Shown here piece after piece: positions 1-13,138 of a DNA stretch of 64,000 nt. The position numbers and the translations under genes are program-made. The DNA is from Cenococcum geophilum 1.58 (taxonomy: Eukaryota > Ascomycota > Dothideomycetes > Gloniales > Gloniaceae): contig KV748217.1 in assembly GCA_001692895.1 (NCBI GenBank), forward strand, positions 1,444,356 to 1,508,355, in the 5' to 3' direction. The notes under the pieces are model-generated. The model was not told the DNA's origin. It did no database searches and worked only from the letters and a program-made list of their open reading frames with translations. Numbering within the stretch: the stretch's first letter is position 1; every line of letters begins with the position of its first letter.

Positions 1-917
1 TCGATAAGTAAAGGTGTCCTTATACTTTACCGTCTAATACCCTTTTAGTAAATAGCCGCAACCTTACTAATATAACTCCGTTATAATAGCGCTATTTAGA
101 AGGAAGGAAACACGCATATAAGTTATTTAACTATTACTTCCTTATAAAAACTGACTACGCGGCCAGAGGAAGGTAATTAAGACGTTAAATTAAAGATGTA
201 TATAGGTTAAATTAGACCTAAAACGATACTATAGTATTAAAGAATAACGTTATAGACGTTCTTGACAATTGTATAATAGCTACAATTACTATTATAAAAT
301 GTCCCTATTTGCTAGGTAGTAGAGCTACACTAATATACGGTATAGGACTACCAGATTTAAAACTATATGCACTAAATCTTAAGAGATAAGTCTCTTTAAC
401 TGACTAATTAATACTTTAACCGCATCTAATAGCCTAAGGGTAAATGTGGGAGTAATATATTAGTAACGCAGGGGATTATAAGAAAAGGATTATAAGAAAG
501 GATTATAGACTATATTTTAGTAGTTAAAGACGACGGCAAGCTAAGGCTCTATATGTTAAATCCTATACTAAAAGGTTCTACGGAACTATACTGGAATACT
601 AAATTACCTATAATACTCGTGATTAATTATAGACTGGTATAAAGGCTTAGAAGTAGAGTTGTATAAAAAATCCCTGTATTAGCCTAGGTAGTCACTAGTA
701 TGCTTCTAGTAGGCTTTTAATAGGTCTTTTAGTAATCCTTGCGTTTTTTCTCTAGTTATATTTTTTCCTTATTAAGGTTTTTTAGGAGTTTAAAGTAGGG
801 GTTAGATAGATAGATAATATATAGCGGTATACTAATACCTTTCCGAACCTCTTCCGGGACAAGCCCTTATAATCTCCCTACTATAAGGTAATAGCAATTA
901 GGGGCTAACTGTAAGAA
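1..917. other. RIP-degraded sequence, unassigned
   Basis: This stretch is very rich in TpA and has no long open frame on either strand. Short plus-strand segments near 520-560 read like a lysine/aspartate-rich piece of a retroelement polyprotein, but I could not place it in a family. It lies directly upstream of a poly-G tract and a possible LTR, so it may be the 3' part of a plus-strand LTR element cut by the window edge. Confidence 0.3.
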
Positions 918-1190
918 GGGGGGGGGGTAATATAAGGGATATTATTGCGGATACCTTGGGTTGCCCTTAGGATAACCCCCGGACGCCCCTTAGATAGTTG
1001 CCGGTTATATACTAGAGGCACGTACCCGTAGTATATAGTCTCTATAATCCCAGAGGCCTTACCTTCTTAAGGATTTGTCTCTCTTACTAATCTATTCTAT
1101 TCTAATCGTGTTTTTATAGCCCCCTGTTTATAAGATCCCCTTATATCTAATTATTAAATATAGGGTTGGTTCTATCTATAAGCAATAGGG
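918..1190 (+). mobile_element. Candidate polypurine tract and LTR start (fossil)
   Basis: Ten G residues at 918-927, preceded by an AG-rich stretch, resemble a polypurine tract. They are followed by TAA and a segment beginning TATAAGGG at 931, as expected for an LTR whose first TG has been altered. No partner LTR lies in the window and the right end cannot be fixed, so the call rests on layout only. Confidence 0.3.
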
Positions 1191-1224
1191 GGTCCGCGAC
1201 CTTCGCGGACCGTAATAATACTAA
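1191..1224 (+). other. Perfect hairpin followed by CTAA; possible Helitron 3' end
   Basis: A perfect 9-bp stem (1191-1199 with 1203-1211, GC-rich, 3-nt loop) is followed after nine bases by CTAA at 1221-1224 and then T. This matches the known Helitron 3' terminus (hairpin, then CTRR, inserted before T). The GC-rich stem stands out from its AT-rich surroundings. No matching helicase was read upstream in the window, so the call stays tentative. Confidence 0.33.
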
Positions 1225-2291
1225 TTCTATATATTAGGCTAGGGCCTTAAGGACTATAGTAAGTCTCTAGATATCTAATAACTCTTTACTAGGTATAAGG
1301 GGTTCTCTAGCTTTAAGTAGCTCTTAAAGTTATTTAATTTTAGTATTAGCTACTGCAAGCTCCACCTAGAAGTTTAAGTTAGTTGCTATTTTACTATTGG
1401 AGGTATTTAAGGGTCCTATAGCTGCTTTGCCGGCCGCTGTGGTTCTTAGTATAGTAATATAGTTATTAGGGTAACTTTTAGTAGAATTCTATAGGGGCCC
1501 TAGTCTATACATATTCTATAGGTCTTATTATTCTTTTCTATTATTCTAGTTTTATTTTATTCTTTAAGTTCTAGTAATAGTCTTTAGGTCTATTTCTATA
1601 TTCTATTCTTATTTATAGTCTGTAAATATTTTTTAAGTTCCTTCTTAGGAAGAAAAGTAGACGAGCTTTAGATAATATTAGCGACTTAGTTAATCGAGGC
1701 ATAAGCACAGCAAGAGGGACGCGTAAGCCTATATAATTGGTAGTCTATAAACGAAGATCTAAAGCTAGAGAAAGGAAAGGAGACGGAGGGTAGCGCTACT
1801 TAACGTTATATACGGTCCTCTGGTCACGTGACGGTAACTATTTAAAACTGTATAAAACTATTTATAACTGTTTGTAACTATCCGCTATAATCTACTAATA
1901 TCTATTAGCTATAATCTACTAGTTTTTACTAGTGCCGTAATATATATAAAACTATATAGATTTATAGTTATCTACTACTTGAAGCTATTAATACTTAAAA
2001 GGCGTAATAATTAGGTCCTTCCTTATAAATATATTCCCTTAAGCTATAGTACCTCTACTACTATTAGATATTATATCCGTATATAAAATAAACTATAGAT
2101 CTAAAGAAAATCACTTATTATTAGGGTTAGAAGCGTATAGTTAAATAGAATTACTAGTAGGTTTTATAGAGCTTATATATAATAGGCTCTCCTAAAAGGT
2201 ATATATTAGATAAAATAAATAAAGGTTTTACTAATGTCCTATTAATATCCTAGAGAAAAAATAGTTAAATAGATAAGGGGTAAAGGGTTTT
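1225..2291. other. AT-rich RIP-degraded stretch, nothing recognised
   Basis: No gene or terminal repeat could be supported here. The segment around 1815-1935 has runs related to TAACTATTTAAAACTG and ATAATCTACTA, suggesting a short degenerate tandem repeat. A CACGTGAC motif lies near 1815. The rest is low-complexity TA-rich sequence. Confidence 0.4.
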
Positions 2292-2940
2292 TATTACAGA
2301 CCTTATATTGGCAGTAGTATAACTACTAAAAAAAGATATAAATAGGTTAGTTAAAATAGTACGGAAGGTGTTAAAACTAATTAAGCTATAGTATAAGGGA
2401 TAGCCGAGTTATATAGCTAGTTATATTATAAATTTGGAATATAGAAACGTAGGAACGTGGGAATGTAGGATCTATTGATATACTAACGTATATTTCTTAG
2501 GCGCAGTATTATATATTTAAAGGACTATAGTCTCTACCTAGATAGTTTTTTTCTTTATAGTAAATCTTAGAATATAATTAGAGTTAATCTATTAGACAAC
2601 CTACTCTACTAGTTATATTTATATACTTAGCCTATTAATAAATCTACCATAGTACTTCCTATAAGGCTTTATTATATATTTACTACCTAGTTATAGTATT
2701 AATAAAGTTAAATAATATGCTACCTAAAACACTAGCTATAACACTATTTATAGTAGCAACTACTTTAGGAATAGGAGGAGATATAAGTATAAGGGATAAT
2801 AACTTATAAGTAGTTATAATAAACTAATCTATAAGTGTTATAGAGCAAAATAATACTAATAATATAGTACTACTCTAATAGCTATAAGATATAAAGAAGG
2901 AGAATATTAAAATGCTATTAATTAAAAGGTTTATTGACCC
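2292..2940 (+). mobile_element. Ty3/gypsy fragment: 5' LTR plus start of gag (fossil)
   Basis: The segment 2292-2676 aligns with the solo LTR split at 30135-30251/53531-53837 and, in reverse complement, with the LTRs of gypsy-1 and gypsy-2. The following bases match the leader and gag start of gypsy-1 read from 13138 leftwards. Similarity stops near 2940, where unrelated sequence begins, so the element is a truncated plus-strand copy. It is heavily RIP-altered, broken throughout and probably among the older copies. Confidence 0.7.
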
Positions 2941-3219
2941 AAGGTATAAGTGGTCTATATATTTGGGTCCTGGAATTTAAACCCCCGCCAAGCCAGCTTC
3001 TAATTAGTTAAAAAAAAGTTGCCTATAGTAAGTTATGCCAGATTCCACGTAACGAACTTTAAAAACATTGGGCTCTACAAACGCTCTGTATAAAGCTCGA
3101 CGTCTTTTGACACGTGACCTCTCGATTCCGAATACTAGCTGCTTTATCCCACGTCTCGGCTACGACCTCGCATGAAGAACGGACGCACCGCTCCCTGACT
3201 CCCTTCCTTGACGGAGAGG
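2941..3219. other. Spacer between gypsy fragment and unknown reading frame
   Basis: This stretch is less AT-rich than its neighbours. It contains a CACGTGAC motif near 3111-3118 and could be the upstream region of the broken frame that starts at 3220. A short open frame over 3114-3395 overlaps that frame in another phase and looks accidental. Confidence 0.3.
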
Positions 3220-4530
3220 ATGGCTCCAAAGACGCGGGCGATGACTACAGAAAGGAAGGAAGGGAAGAGAAAGAAGAAGGAACGGACCTCTTTTACGGAC
3301 GACCTAAATCCTTTCTCTCCGCTAGTACAGCCTCCTTTATAGCCTTCTCTACCGTCTCGTTTACCAACTCTAACTCCAACTCTATACCCCCCTAAATCGC
3401 CGCTCCCGCTATGCCCAGCTGTATCTCCTCTATTAATACCTTCGCTATTACCCTCGTTTTTGCCTTTACCTTCGCTAAACCTAACCCCTAGCTTTATAAC
3501 GATATCCTTTTATATAAGCTCGTATATAAACTGGCCCTATTAATATCTCTCCCTAATAAAACTTGCTATCGCCGGCCTCTACTATCTAGTCTTTAATAAT
3601 AACAACTATAAGGATTTTATATAATACGCTTTCTGTAGTATATAGGCGTATAGCTAGAATAATATAGACTACTCTATTGAAGAGTTAATGGTAGAGTATA
3701 ACGATAATTGCTTATGGCTAAAACTTAAAGCCGACTTCTATAACTATTTTACGCCTATATATACACCTAAGCCTAAACCTACGCCTACGCTTACGCCTAC
3801 TACACCTAATATACCTTAGATACCTTAAAAACCGCTTTTAAGCCACGTACCTTAGCTATTACCTAAGCCTATACCTACGCCTACTATACCTTAGACACCT
3901 TAGACACCTTAAATACCTTAAAAACCGCTTTTAAGCCATATACTTCGGCTATCGCTAAAAGCCCCCTCGCTACCCCCTCTACAACCATATATATACGCTT
4001 TAGTACTAGTATTACCCCCCCTATAACTAGTTTGACCTAGACTTTAACCTTAATATTACTAGAAACCACTAAGTCTAGTACTTACAGTTTAAAACCTTAT
4101 AGTATAATTTTATAGTAAACCGTTTCCGTTCTAACGACTATAACTATAACTATAACTATAACCACAACTATAACTACTACTACTACTACCACTGCTAGCA
4201 GCCTAGTCGGTTGCATAATTCCTATTATATATACTACTAGCGTTTATAAATAGGACGGGGGTATAACCTATCTACTACAGTTAAAAACCTCTCCCCCTTA
4301 CGCTTTAACTAACCCACACTATGCACCCTTGTGCCACTAGTAGATCTCGCTTTAATTGCCAAGGATAGGACACTAAATACTTAGAGGAATAGCCCCCTAA
4401 GACTACCTACTACTAACTACCCACAAGATTTCGTAGAATAAGGCATAAGTAATACTAGGAAGTACTAAATAAGGTATATATATGGGCTTATATGAGAATA
4501 TAGCAAGACTAAAGGAAGTGAAATTATATA
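3220..4530 (+). pseudogene. Unknown gene broken by RIP-type stops
   Basis: From the ATG at 3220 one phase reads about 265 codons to near 4018, interrupted only by TAA/TAG/TGA codons that fit CAR, CGA or TGG changed by C-to-T mutation. The product would start MAPKTRAMTTERKEG, with a basic Lys/Arg-rich head, then a Pro/Leu/Ser-rich stretch (about 30-110), a folded-looking part (about 120-185, with FNNNNYKDFI and EELMVEYNDN), and Thr-Pro repeats from about 190. From about 4012 a second phase continues (Tyr/Asn-rich, then VKNLSPLRFN, VPLVDLALIAKD) to near 4530. The phase change may mark an intron or an indel. I do not recognise the family. It may be a dispersed accessory gene or the gag-like frame of an unplaced element; being RIP-mutated implies it was duplicated. 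Confidence 0.45.
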
Positions 4531-4574
4531 ATATAGTACTAGTGCCCTTTAGGCTTAGTGCCTCCAGGCGGAAT

Positions 4575-5622
4575 AAACTTTATTATTATTATTATTATAC
4601 ACAAAGCTCCGTATAAAGCTCTGCGAAAGCTCTACTAAAAGCTCTACTAAAAGCTCTACTAAAGGCTCTGCTAAAGACTTTGCAGCACCTCTACCTACCT
4701 AGTGTACTGGCCATGCAGTAAATGGAGCACGCTATACGCAGGGGTTTAAGGGGGTCTCCCTTTTAAAGCTCTGCTTAAAGCTCTACTTAAAGCTTTACTT
4801 AAAGCCCTATACGGAGCTCTAAAGCTCTACTAACACGCAGTACTAATATACTAGGAAGGTTCTGCAATCGGCTGTATAACCGCCCATACGGTCAATCGCC
4901 GTATAATTATCTCTACTTAAGGCTCTACTTAAAGCTCTATTTAAAGCTTAATACGGAGCTCTAACGCCCTACTAATACGCAGTACTAATATACTAGGAAG
5001 GCTCTATAATCGTTTATATAAACGGCTCTATAAACGGCTCTACAAATGTCTATATAATCGCCTGTATAAACGCCCATACAATTAATTAAATACCTATATA
5101 ATTGATTAATTAAACGCCCATACGAACGACCAATTAAACGTCCATGTAATTGCCTATATAATTATCTCTACAAAAGTCTCTACAGTTAATCGCCCGTGTA
5201 AACGCCTGTGTATAGCTCTATACAAGGCTCTACATAAAGCTCTACTAAAGTTCTATACGAAGTTCTACCGAAGCTCTATATAAAGCTCTACTAAAGCTCT
5301 ATATAAAGCTCTACTAAAGCTCTATATAAAGCTCTACCGAAGCTCTATAAAAGCTCTATAAAAGCTCTACTAAAAGCTCTACTAAAGCCTCTATAAGAAC
5401 TTTGCCTACGCGGTAAATAAAGCACGTAGTGCGCAGGGGGGGGTTCTAAGGGGGTCTCCCCCTTAAGCTTAAAGCTTTACTCGAAACTCTACCTAAAGCT
5501 TAATACGGAGCTCTAAAGCTCCACTAATATGCAGCACTAATATACTAGGAAGGCTCTATAATCGTCTATATAAACGGCTCTATAAACGGCTCTACGAACG
5601 TCTATATAATCGCCTATATAAA
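4575..5622. repeat. Degenerate 12-bp minisatellite array (left half)
   Basis: After a short TTA microsatellite (about 4580-4596) comes a long array of units such as AAAGCTCTACTA, mixed with units around CGCCTATATAAACGGCTCTA. They look like RIP-decayed forms of the GCACGAAGCTCT unit of elements A and B. Two segments near 4730-4765 and 5405-5465, each with a GC-poor unit followed by a poly-G tract, show a higher-order period of roughly 700 bp. The array resumes at 13568, so gypsy-1 inserted into it. Confidence 0.75.
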
Positions 5623-6046
5623 TGTAACGGAACCTTATAGCAAGAACTACGGTGGGCTTGTTAATGGGCTAGGTGTGTAGGTAATGCAAATTAAGTTAAC
5701 AACGTAATAATAACTAGTGGAGTGGTTACCTAACAGATTAACTCTAATTGTATTCTAAGAATCACTATAAGGAAGGAACTTGTCTAGGTAGGGACTAAGG
5801 GTCCTTAAATACACAACTATACTCTTATAAAATCCTTCTTATACATAATATACGTGTGCTTTATCTACTTTATTATAGATTATATAGATTACACAGATTA
5901 TATAGATTATATTATATGACCTCGGTTACTATTCCTTATTACATAGCTCTATCGGCTCTATCTTAGACCGTATTTAAATTAACTAACTAGCTTCTTCTAA
6001 CTCCTCTCTAAGTAGTTATAAAATTGTACTTAAAGCGTCCGTAATA
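5623..6046 (-). repeat. Gypsy-1 LTR, left (3' LTR on the coding strand)
   Basis: Begins TGTAACGGA; the right copy ends TCCGTAACA, giving near-inverted ends. It aligns over its full 424 bp with 13139-13562 and with both gypsy-2 LTRs. Confidence 0.9.
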
Positions 6047-9000
6047 CTATCTCCCTCCTCTTTATCTTCGTCCTTAAAGATTTAAAATATCTCTAAGTTA
6101 TTTACTAGAGGTATAATATCCGTCTAATTAATTTGGTTAATATTATTGCTTATTATACCTAAGGCAATTCCTTCTTCTTCAACTGCTCGTCGTACTCGCA
6201 CCGTCGCTATAATATTGTCTTTTAGTAAGATTATACCGTCTCTATATTCTCGCTGTTCTAAAGAGGGGTTGGTTTATGTTATGTTAATAAACCCATCTTC
6301 GCAATAACCGTTTTCTTACTTAGAGTGTACTAAAGCGAATATTTGTTTGTTTTATAACGTTTGCTCTATCTCTAATATTAAATATACGCGACTTATTATC
6401 CTTAATAGTTATCTAGTTCCCTAATTAATTTATCTTAGGGTCTTATATACAATCTACTACTACGCAGCTAGATAATAAACTATCCGTTACTTTAGTAGAG
6501 TTATATCATTTTTATAATGCTAAGTAAAAGGCTACTAAAGCTTAACAAAGGGCTCTTAACTCTCGTCTCGCTACGTCCGCTTGGTTAATCCGTCTTAAAA
6601 AGGTACGTAAGAAGGTTTGTTTTAAGGAGTAGAAGCTTATAAAATAGGGTTTATAGAAACTTAGTAATAAAAAAATAGATTCTCCTTCAATAGAGAAGGA
6701 AATAGATCTAAGTAGTTCGGTAACTACTCTTCTTAGGTCCCCCTTAGGTGACTTATTTTTTTATAATCCTTTTTTATTAATACTACCTAACCTAATCTCT
6801 TCTAATACTCCTATACCTTTCCTATAGCATTCTTTAAATTTTCTAGTAGTTCCTAGGTAGTCTTAATATAGCCTATCCACTTAACCTCGTACTATATTTC
6901 GCCGTTAATATCCTTATAACTAATAATCTTTAAAACTTACTATTTATCTTCTTCCTATCCTCTATATATGTCTACTTTATAGGCCAATAGCTTAACATTT
7001 CCGTATACTAGTTCTAGCATTATAATATACTGTATAGGGTAGATTTTTATCTTAGCTGGTAGGTTTAACTTAAACGTAACCGGTGAAATTCTTTATATAA
7101 TTTTAAAAGGTCCTAGTCTAATATAGTCTAACTTCTTGCTTAGTCGTTAACTCTTAAAATTTTTGTATAGTAGCCATACTTTATCTCCCTCCTTAAGATC
7201 TAGTCCCTTAGATCTCTTAGCGTTATAGTACTTTTTTATTCTCTCTTATACTTTCTTTACTAATTCTATAAGGTCTATATAAAGATTTATTAGCGTCTTT
7301 ATTCTTTCTTTGGCTGTAGTACTTATTTTCTTTACTTATTATAGTAATAATAATATTCTTAGCTTATATTTATAATTTGCCCTAAATAGTAATATGCCTA
7401 TTCCTTTTTAAGGTGTTATATTGTATGTAAACTATATAACTATTAATAGTAATACCTAATTATTCTATACGTAATTAATATAATGTCTTAAATACTGCTC
7501 TAGTGTCTAATTTAGTCTTTCTATTTAACTGTCTGTCTGCGGGTAATATATAGTAGAAGTTACTGCTCTAACTTTTTATTCCGCTAAGAATACCTCCTAA
7601 AATGCTGCTATAAATCTTAGATCTCTATTTAATATAATCTTGCTTAGTGCTTTATATCTTATAAACACTTCTTTAATATAGATTTTAGTAATATCTTCCG
7701 CTAAGATTTCTTTTGTGCATGCTATAAAGTATCCCCACTTTATAAGCTTATCTACTATTACTAAGATTACGTTATAATCCTATCTAGTAATAGGGTCTCT
7801 TAATTTTAGCAACTTAATAATAAAGTCCCATAATATAACCTTCTATAGTCTCTCTAGTGTTTTAATAGGTTATAGCCCTCCATATAGCTTATACCTTATT
7901 AGTTTATTCCTTTAGCTATCTAGATATTCCTTTATTACTTTTCTTACAATATTCTAGATTCTATTAATAATGTACTCCTCTTAGAGTCTTAACACTAAGC
8001 CTATAGCTCTATTATATCCTTAAGTTAACCCCTTATAGAAATCTTTTATAAATTATTTTGCTATACTTCTTAGGATATACTTTACTTCTCGGTTTTTATA
8101 TATATCCACCTATAGATCTTCTAGCTATGCTTCTAGAATTCTTTATACCTAAAAGCTTTTTAGTAACTTATAAACCTTATCTAATTCTTCTTAAGTTGCT
8201 ATAATCTTTAGGTAATTATACCTAATTAATCTATCTGTATCTCTTCGCAGTAAAGCCCCTAATAGCTTTTCGTCGTTTTATAGTTTAGCTTTTTAACTTA
8301 AAGCGTCTACTTACGTATTGTCTGTACCCTTAGTATACTAAATCTCGAAATAGTATTCTATAAGTATCTCTGCCCATCTAACCTATCTTTAGTTAAGTTC
8401 CTTTATTATTGGGAATCCTATTAGGTTCTTATAATCCGTCTTAACTATAAATAGTTTTTCTATACCTTATAAGAATACTCTCTATTCCTTTAGTGCTATA
8501 ACTATACTTAATAACTCCTTGTTATAAATGTCATAGTTTAACTTTAGTGGTATTATCTTCCGACTATAGTATGCCACTAGGTGCCATCCGTCTTAATATT
8601 TTTATATAAAGTATACCCCTAGTATATAGTCTAATATATCCGTTTCTATAACCGTCTTTAGTCCTAGTTAATATATCTTAAGAACTAGCTCCTAGGTAAA
8701 CAACTCTTTAACTTTCTTAAAGAGTTCCTACTATTCCTCTCCCTATACCTATAGTTCTTCTTTCTTTATTAATCGCGTAAATAGTTTAATGTTTTTTTTA
8801 ACCATTATACTATAAACCTTCTATAGTAATTGCAAAACCCTAGAAACGATCTCAACTACGTAATATTCTCTAGTTCTTGCCAATTCACTATAGCCTCGAT
8901 TTTTTTCGGATCTATACTAAATTAGCCTAGTTTAATAATAAATTTAACGAAATCTATCTTTCTTATAAAGAATTCGCATTTCTTAATTGCTACTAGCATT

Positions 9001-12000
9001 CGTTCTTCTTATAGTCTCTTTAAGACCCATTTAACGTGTTCTTCGTATTCTTCCTTAGTTATTAAGTAGATAATAATGTCGTTAAGGTATACTATAATGA
9101 ATTTATCTAAGTATTCTCCTAATATATTATTAATACGCTTCTAGAATATTACTAGTGCGTTTATAAGCCCAAATTACATAACTAATAGTTTATATAGTCC
9201 TTCCTTTAACCTAAAGGCTGCCTTTTATTTATNGCCTTCCTTAATCCTAATNTAGTGGTACGCCNATNTTAGATCTATCTTTNTAAAGATTTNCGNNTTN
9301 CCTATCCTATCTTAGATTTTGCTAATTAAGGGTAAAGGATACCTATCCTTTCTAGTAATGCTGTTTAACTATCTATAGTTAATATATAGCCTTAGTTTAC
9401 CGTTCTTCTTTAGTATAAATAATACTGGGTAACCTGCTAATAACTGTAATAGTCTAATATATCCCTTTTATAGGTTTTCCTAGATAAACTCTTTTAATAC
9501 TCTACCTTCTTCTTTAGTAAGTTTATAGATTAGAAAGAACTTTAGACTTATCCCTAGTTCTAATTCTATCTTATAATCCTATACTATATATTTTAACAGT
9601 TTTTTACTTTCTAGTAACTATAGTTTCCTACCATACTTATAGTATCTCTTTGGTATATAACTTAAGCCTTACTTAGTCTCTTTATATATCGCTCTAACTT
9701 AATACTATACTAGCTTAGCTTGCTATCGCATTTTACGTCATTAAGTATTCCTAATATCGACCTAACCTATAATCTAATTAATCTTTAGATTGTATTCCTG
9801 TAACTAAGGCATTTCTAGTACTGCCTTATTATTCCTTAATAGTAATATATTAAAAGACATTTTAATTTATCTCCCTTTAATAGTTAACTAAATAGGTCCT
9901 ATTTTAAGATTAATAATACCTCCTTTATAGGCTATCGGATCTCCTAAAATTGTAACTAATAGGTAAGGGTGCTCCTTTTTCCTATGTGGTAATCCCATTC
10001 TCTTAACCGCTACTAGTAAGATATAGTTCCGCGTTGCTTTACTATCTATTAGTGCTTTAAACTACTAATCTTACTATTTAACTCGTAAATTTAGGTGTCG
10101 TCCTTAAATTCCTTTAAGGGTCTAAGGCTCTACTACTAGCTCCCTCTGGTTCTATAGGCCTCTACTTTTCCTAACTATTAGCTACTTAATCCTGTTTATA
10201 CTTAGTCCAACTTAGGCCAATACTTAGTTCGCTTTTTATCTTTAATGTACCATAGACACGTGTTTTCTGGATATTCCCACTACTATTATCTATTTAGGCA
10301 TTCTTCTATAAGGAATCTTTCTGGCTAAAGCGTTAAGTCCCCTAACTCCTAAACTTCTACTAGGTGCCAACTATGCATATACTTAGTATTTTAGTATTTT
10401 GCCTTATCTAATAACCAATACATCCCTATTAGGTACTTTCGGTGCTTATCCTTAGGTGCTCTATGCATATTATATATATTATCCACGCACGCAATCTATA
10501 CTAATATATAATGTGCTTAGTATCTTAGGTTAACTCTTGGCTTATCTTTATCTTTAAGTTTAAACCTTTCTTGTGTTAATTTAAACGTTGCGACTTTATT
10601 TATAGGTACTAAGATTCGTCTCTTAATTCTCTAATCCTTTAATTATTCTTCTAGATCCTTTAATATTATAATTAAGGCTCCCTTAATATAATTTATAGCT
10701 TTTTCCATAATCGGGTGGTTTTAGATAACTTTCTTATCCAACTACATATAGAAATCTTCCTATTTATCGTTATGCCTCTACCTATACTATCTTTAGTATA
10801 GCTGCTAGAGTATATACGGCTTATCCGTAAAGAAGTATCTCCTTATTACTGCATTATAATAGCCTTTAGTGTGTCGTTCCTTAAACCTAGTTAGAATCCC
10901 TAGATCCTCTTCGTTTTCCAATTTAGTAAGCCACTTAGCTCTTAGTGTGCCTACTCTAGGCCTATTAGTAATTTTTTATACTAGTGCTCTATCCCTTATA
11001 CATTCTAGTATACTAAATTTCTTATCTAGTTTCTATTCTTGCTATAAGGTAATTCTTGCCCTAAATTTCTCTATGGTTTTTTTCTTTTCGCGTTTAGCAA
11101 GTGGATCCTTAAAGCCTTCTTGCTTCTTAATCTTGGTATTAACTTTTTAATCTTTAGGCCGAACACTATATTCCCCTAGTAAGTCCTCTAGGTCTATATA
11201 TCTGTCTCCTAATCTAATTGCTGTTTATGCCGCAGATTCTCTAATCTCGTTAATAGTCCTTATTCGTGTCTTAAAATCTTAGTTCTATAGGATTCTTAAT
11301 CCTAAGCTTGCTTTTTTCTTAAGCTTTACTCCTACCTTAGTCTAACTAGGCTTAGGTGTTCTTATCTCGTTTTAAGAGTCTTAAGTCTTACTTATTTTAT
11401 CTTAAGAGTCTTGTACCTATAGGAAACTCTATCCTAAGCTTATTCGTATATCTTTAAACTAAGCTGTTACTCTACTCCATTGGTTCCTATCCGTTATAGG
11501 TCCTTAAGCTTACTTTATTTCGTCTTAAGAATTTTAGTCGTCTCTTATCTCGTCTTAAGAATCTTAAGCTTTTAGCCTTTTACCTTTATTGAGTGCCAAA
11601 ATGGTTTATTGCCCTACTTCTCTTACGTCTTGCGAAGCGATAGACATCATATCTAGTGGGGTCTTAATCCCTACTAATGTTCCCTATTCTGTGGTGGAAT
11701 TATCATCTACCTTTTATATGACATCTCTAAGGTCTATATACTCCTAGTAAGCTGCCCTTATTGCCTTATTATTATAAAATGTTTCGCCTACGTCAAATTT
11801 ATCATCCTTAATGTCCGATCTGCGAACTAGTTCATTAGTTCCTTTATACATTATAGATTTTAGCTCTTATAGCTAATAGCTTACGCTATACTTAGCGTCT
11901 TTATAAATCTGGTATGCGTTATTATAACAAAACGCAAAGCTCCTAATTAAACACTCCTTTATTCCTTACAGTATACTATTATCCCTCTATACGTATGTGT

Positions 12001-13138
12001 CTTCTATAGGTTGGGTTCCCTTTATTATATAGTAACTCTAACCATCTTTATAATCCCTCGCGAAGTAACCTTGTTTTCTGCAATTTATATAAGCTCCGTC
12101 CTTAAACCACTAACTTTACTATAAAGTCCGCCTAAACGTCTTCTACTACTAAAATCCCTAGTTTAGCCTCTGCTCCTTGGTCCTATAATTACTAAATCCT
12201 TAACCTCTAGGTTTCCACGGTTTCTTACTCTATCTCCTATAGGCTTCTTTAGTACCACTTAGGTCTATTAGTTCTGCACTATACTATAGTTTCTAGCTTA
12301 GTCTTAGTTGTGGCGTACTCTACGTCTTATACAACTATAGAACTCTATCTTAGCCTTGCTTAGCCTACTCCCTTTAATAGATCCAATTATTAATCTTAAT
12401 TACTTAATCTATTAAATCCTATAGGGTTTCCGCATCTTTTATCAGGATAATTACGTCCTAGACTTTAGCCTTAAGTCCTTGCTTATACTGTGCCATAAGT
12501 GCCTTATTATTCCACTTAACTTATATTGCTAATATCTGAAACTGCGTTATATACTTAATTACTAAGGTTTGTTATATAATGTCTTAGAGTTTTCTTTCCG
12601 CCGTAGTTACCGCCTCTGGGTCTCTAAATATTTATATAAGTTATTTAACAAATCCGTTCTAGCTTAAGAATATAAACCATACTTCCTGGTTTATAGTTAT
12701 CATTCTATTTACCTAAATTTCCGTAAGGTAAGGCTTAAACTACTTAAGTGCTCTTCCTATTAGGAATAATCCTACATACGCTATTTAATCCATAGGTATT
12801 ACCAGCTTGGCTCCTTCCTACGCGACCTTAAAGTGCATCTACATAAGGAATCCTTTAAGCTTTAATCTTTCTCCTAAGTATCTTTTAATTAATAGTAACT
12901 TAACCTTTACTGCGCCTATCCCGTTAATTCTTTCTTCTAATACTATATTATTAGTTATTAACTAGTTAACTATCTCTTGTAGTTATCCGACCGTTATAGA
13001 TTGCTATAAGTTAGTGTCTGCTATACTAGTATTGCCTGACCTTAAAGTAGTTGCCGCCGTTAATAGCGTTATGGTGGCTGCTTTTGGTGGTATGTTATTC
13101 AACTTTCTATATTTAATACTATAACTAGGTAGTAATTA

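Noticed and set aside
4575-5622. CRISPR-like regular repeats
   Set aside because: Units are contiguous without unique spacers and the organism is evidently a fungus.
10869-11150. Plus-strand open frame (and its counterpart at 41904-42131)
   Set aside because: Both are antisense to the gag/pol region of gypsy-1 and gypsy-2; they are homologous only because the elements are.
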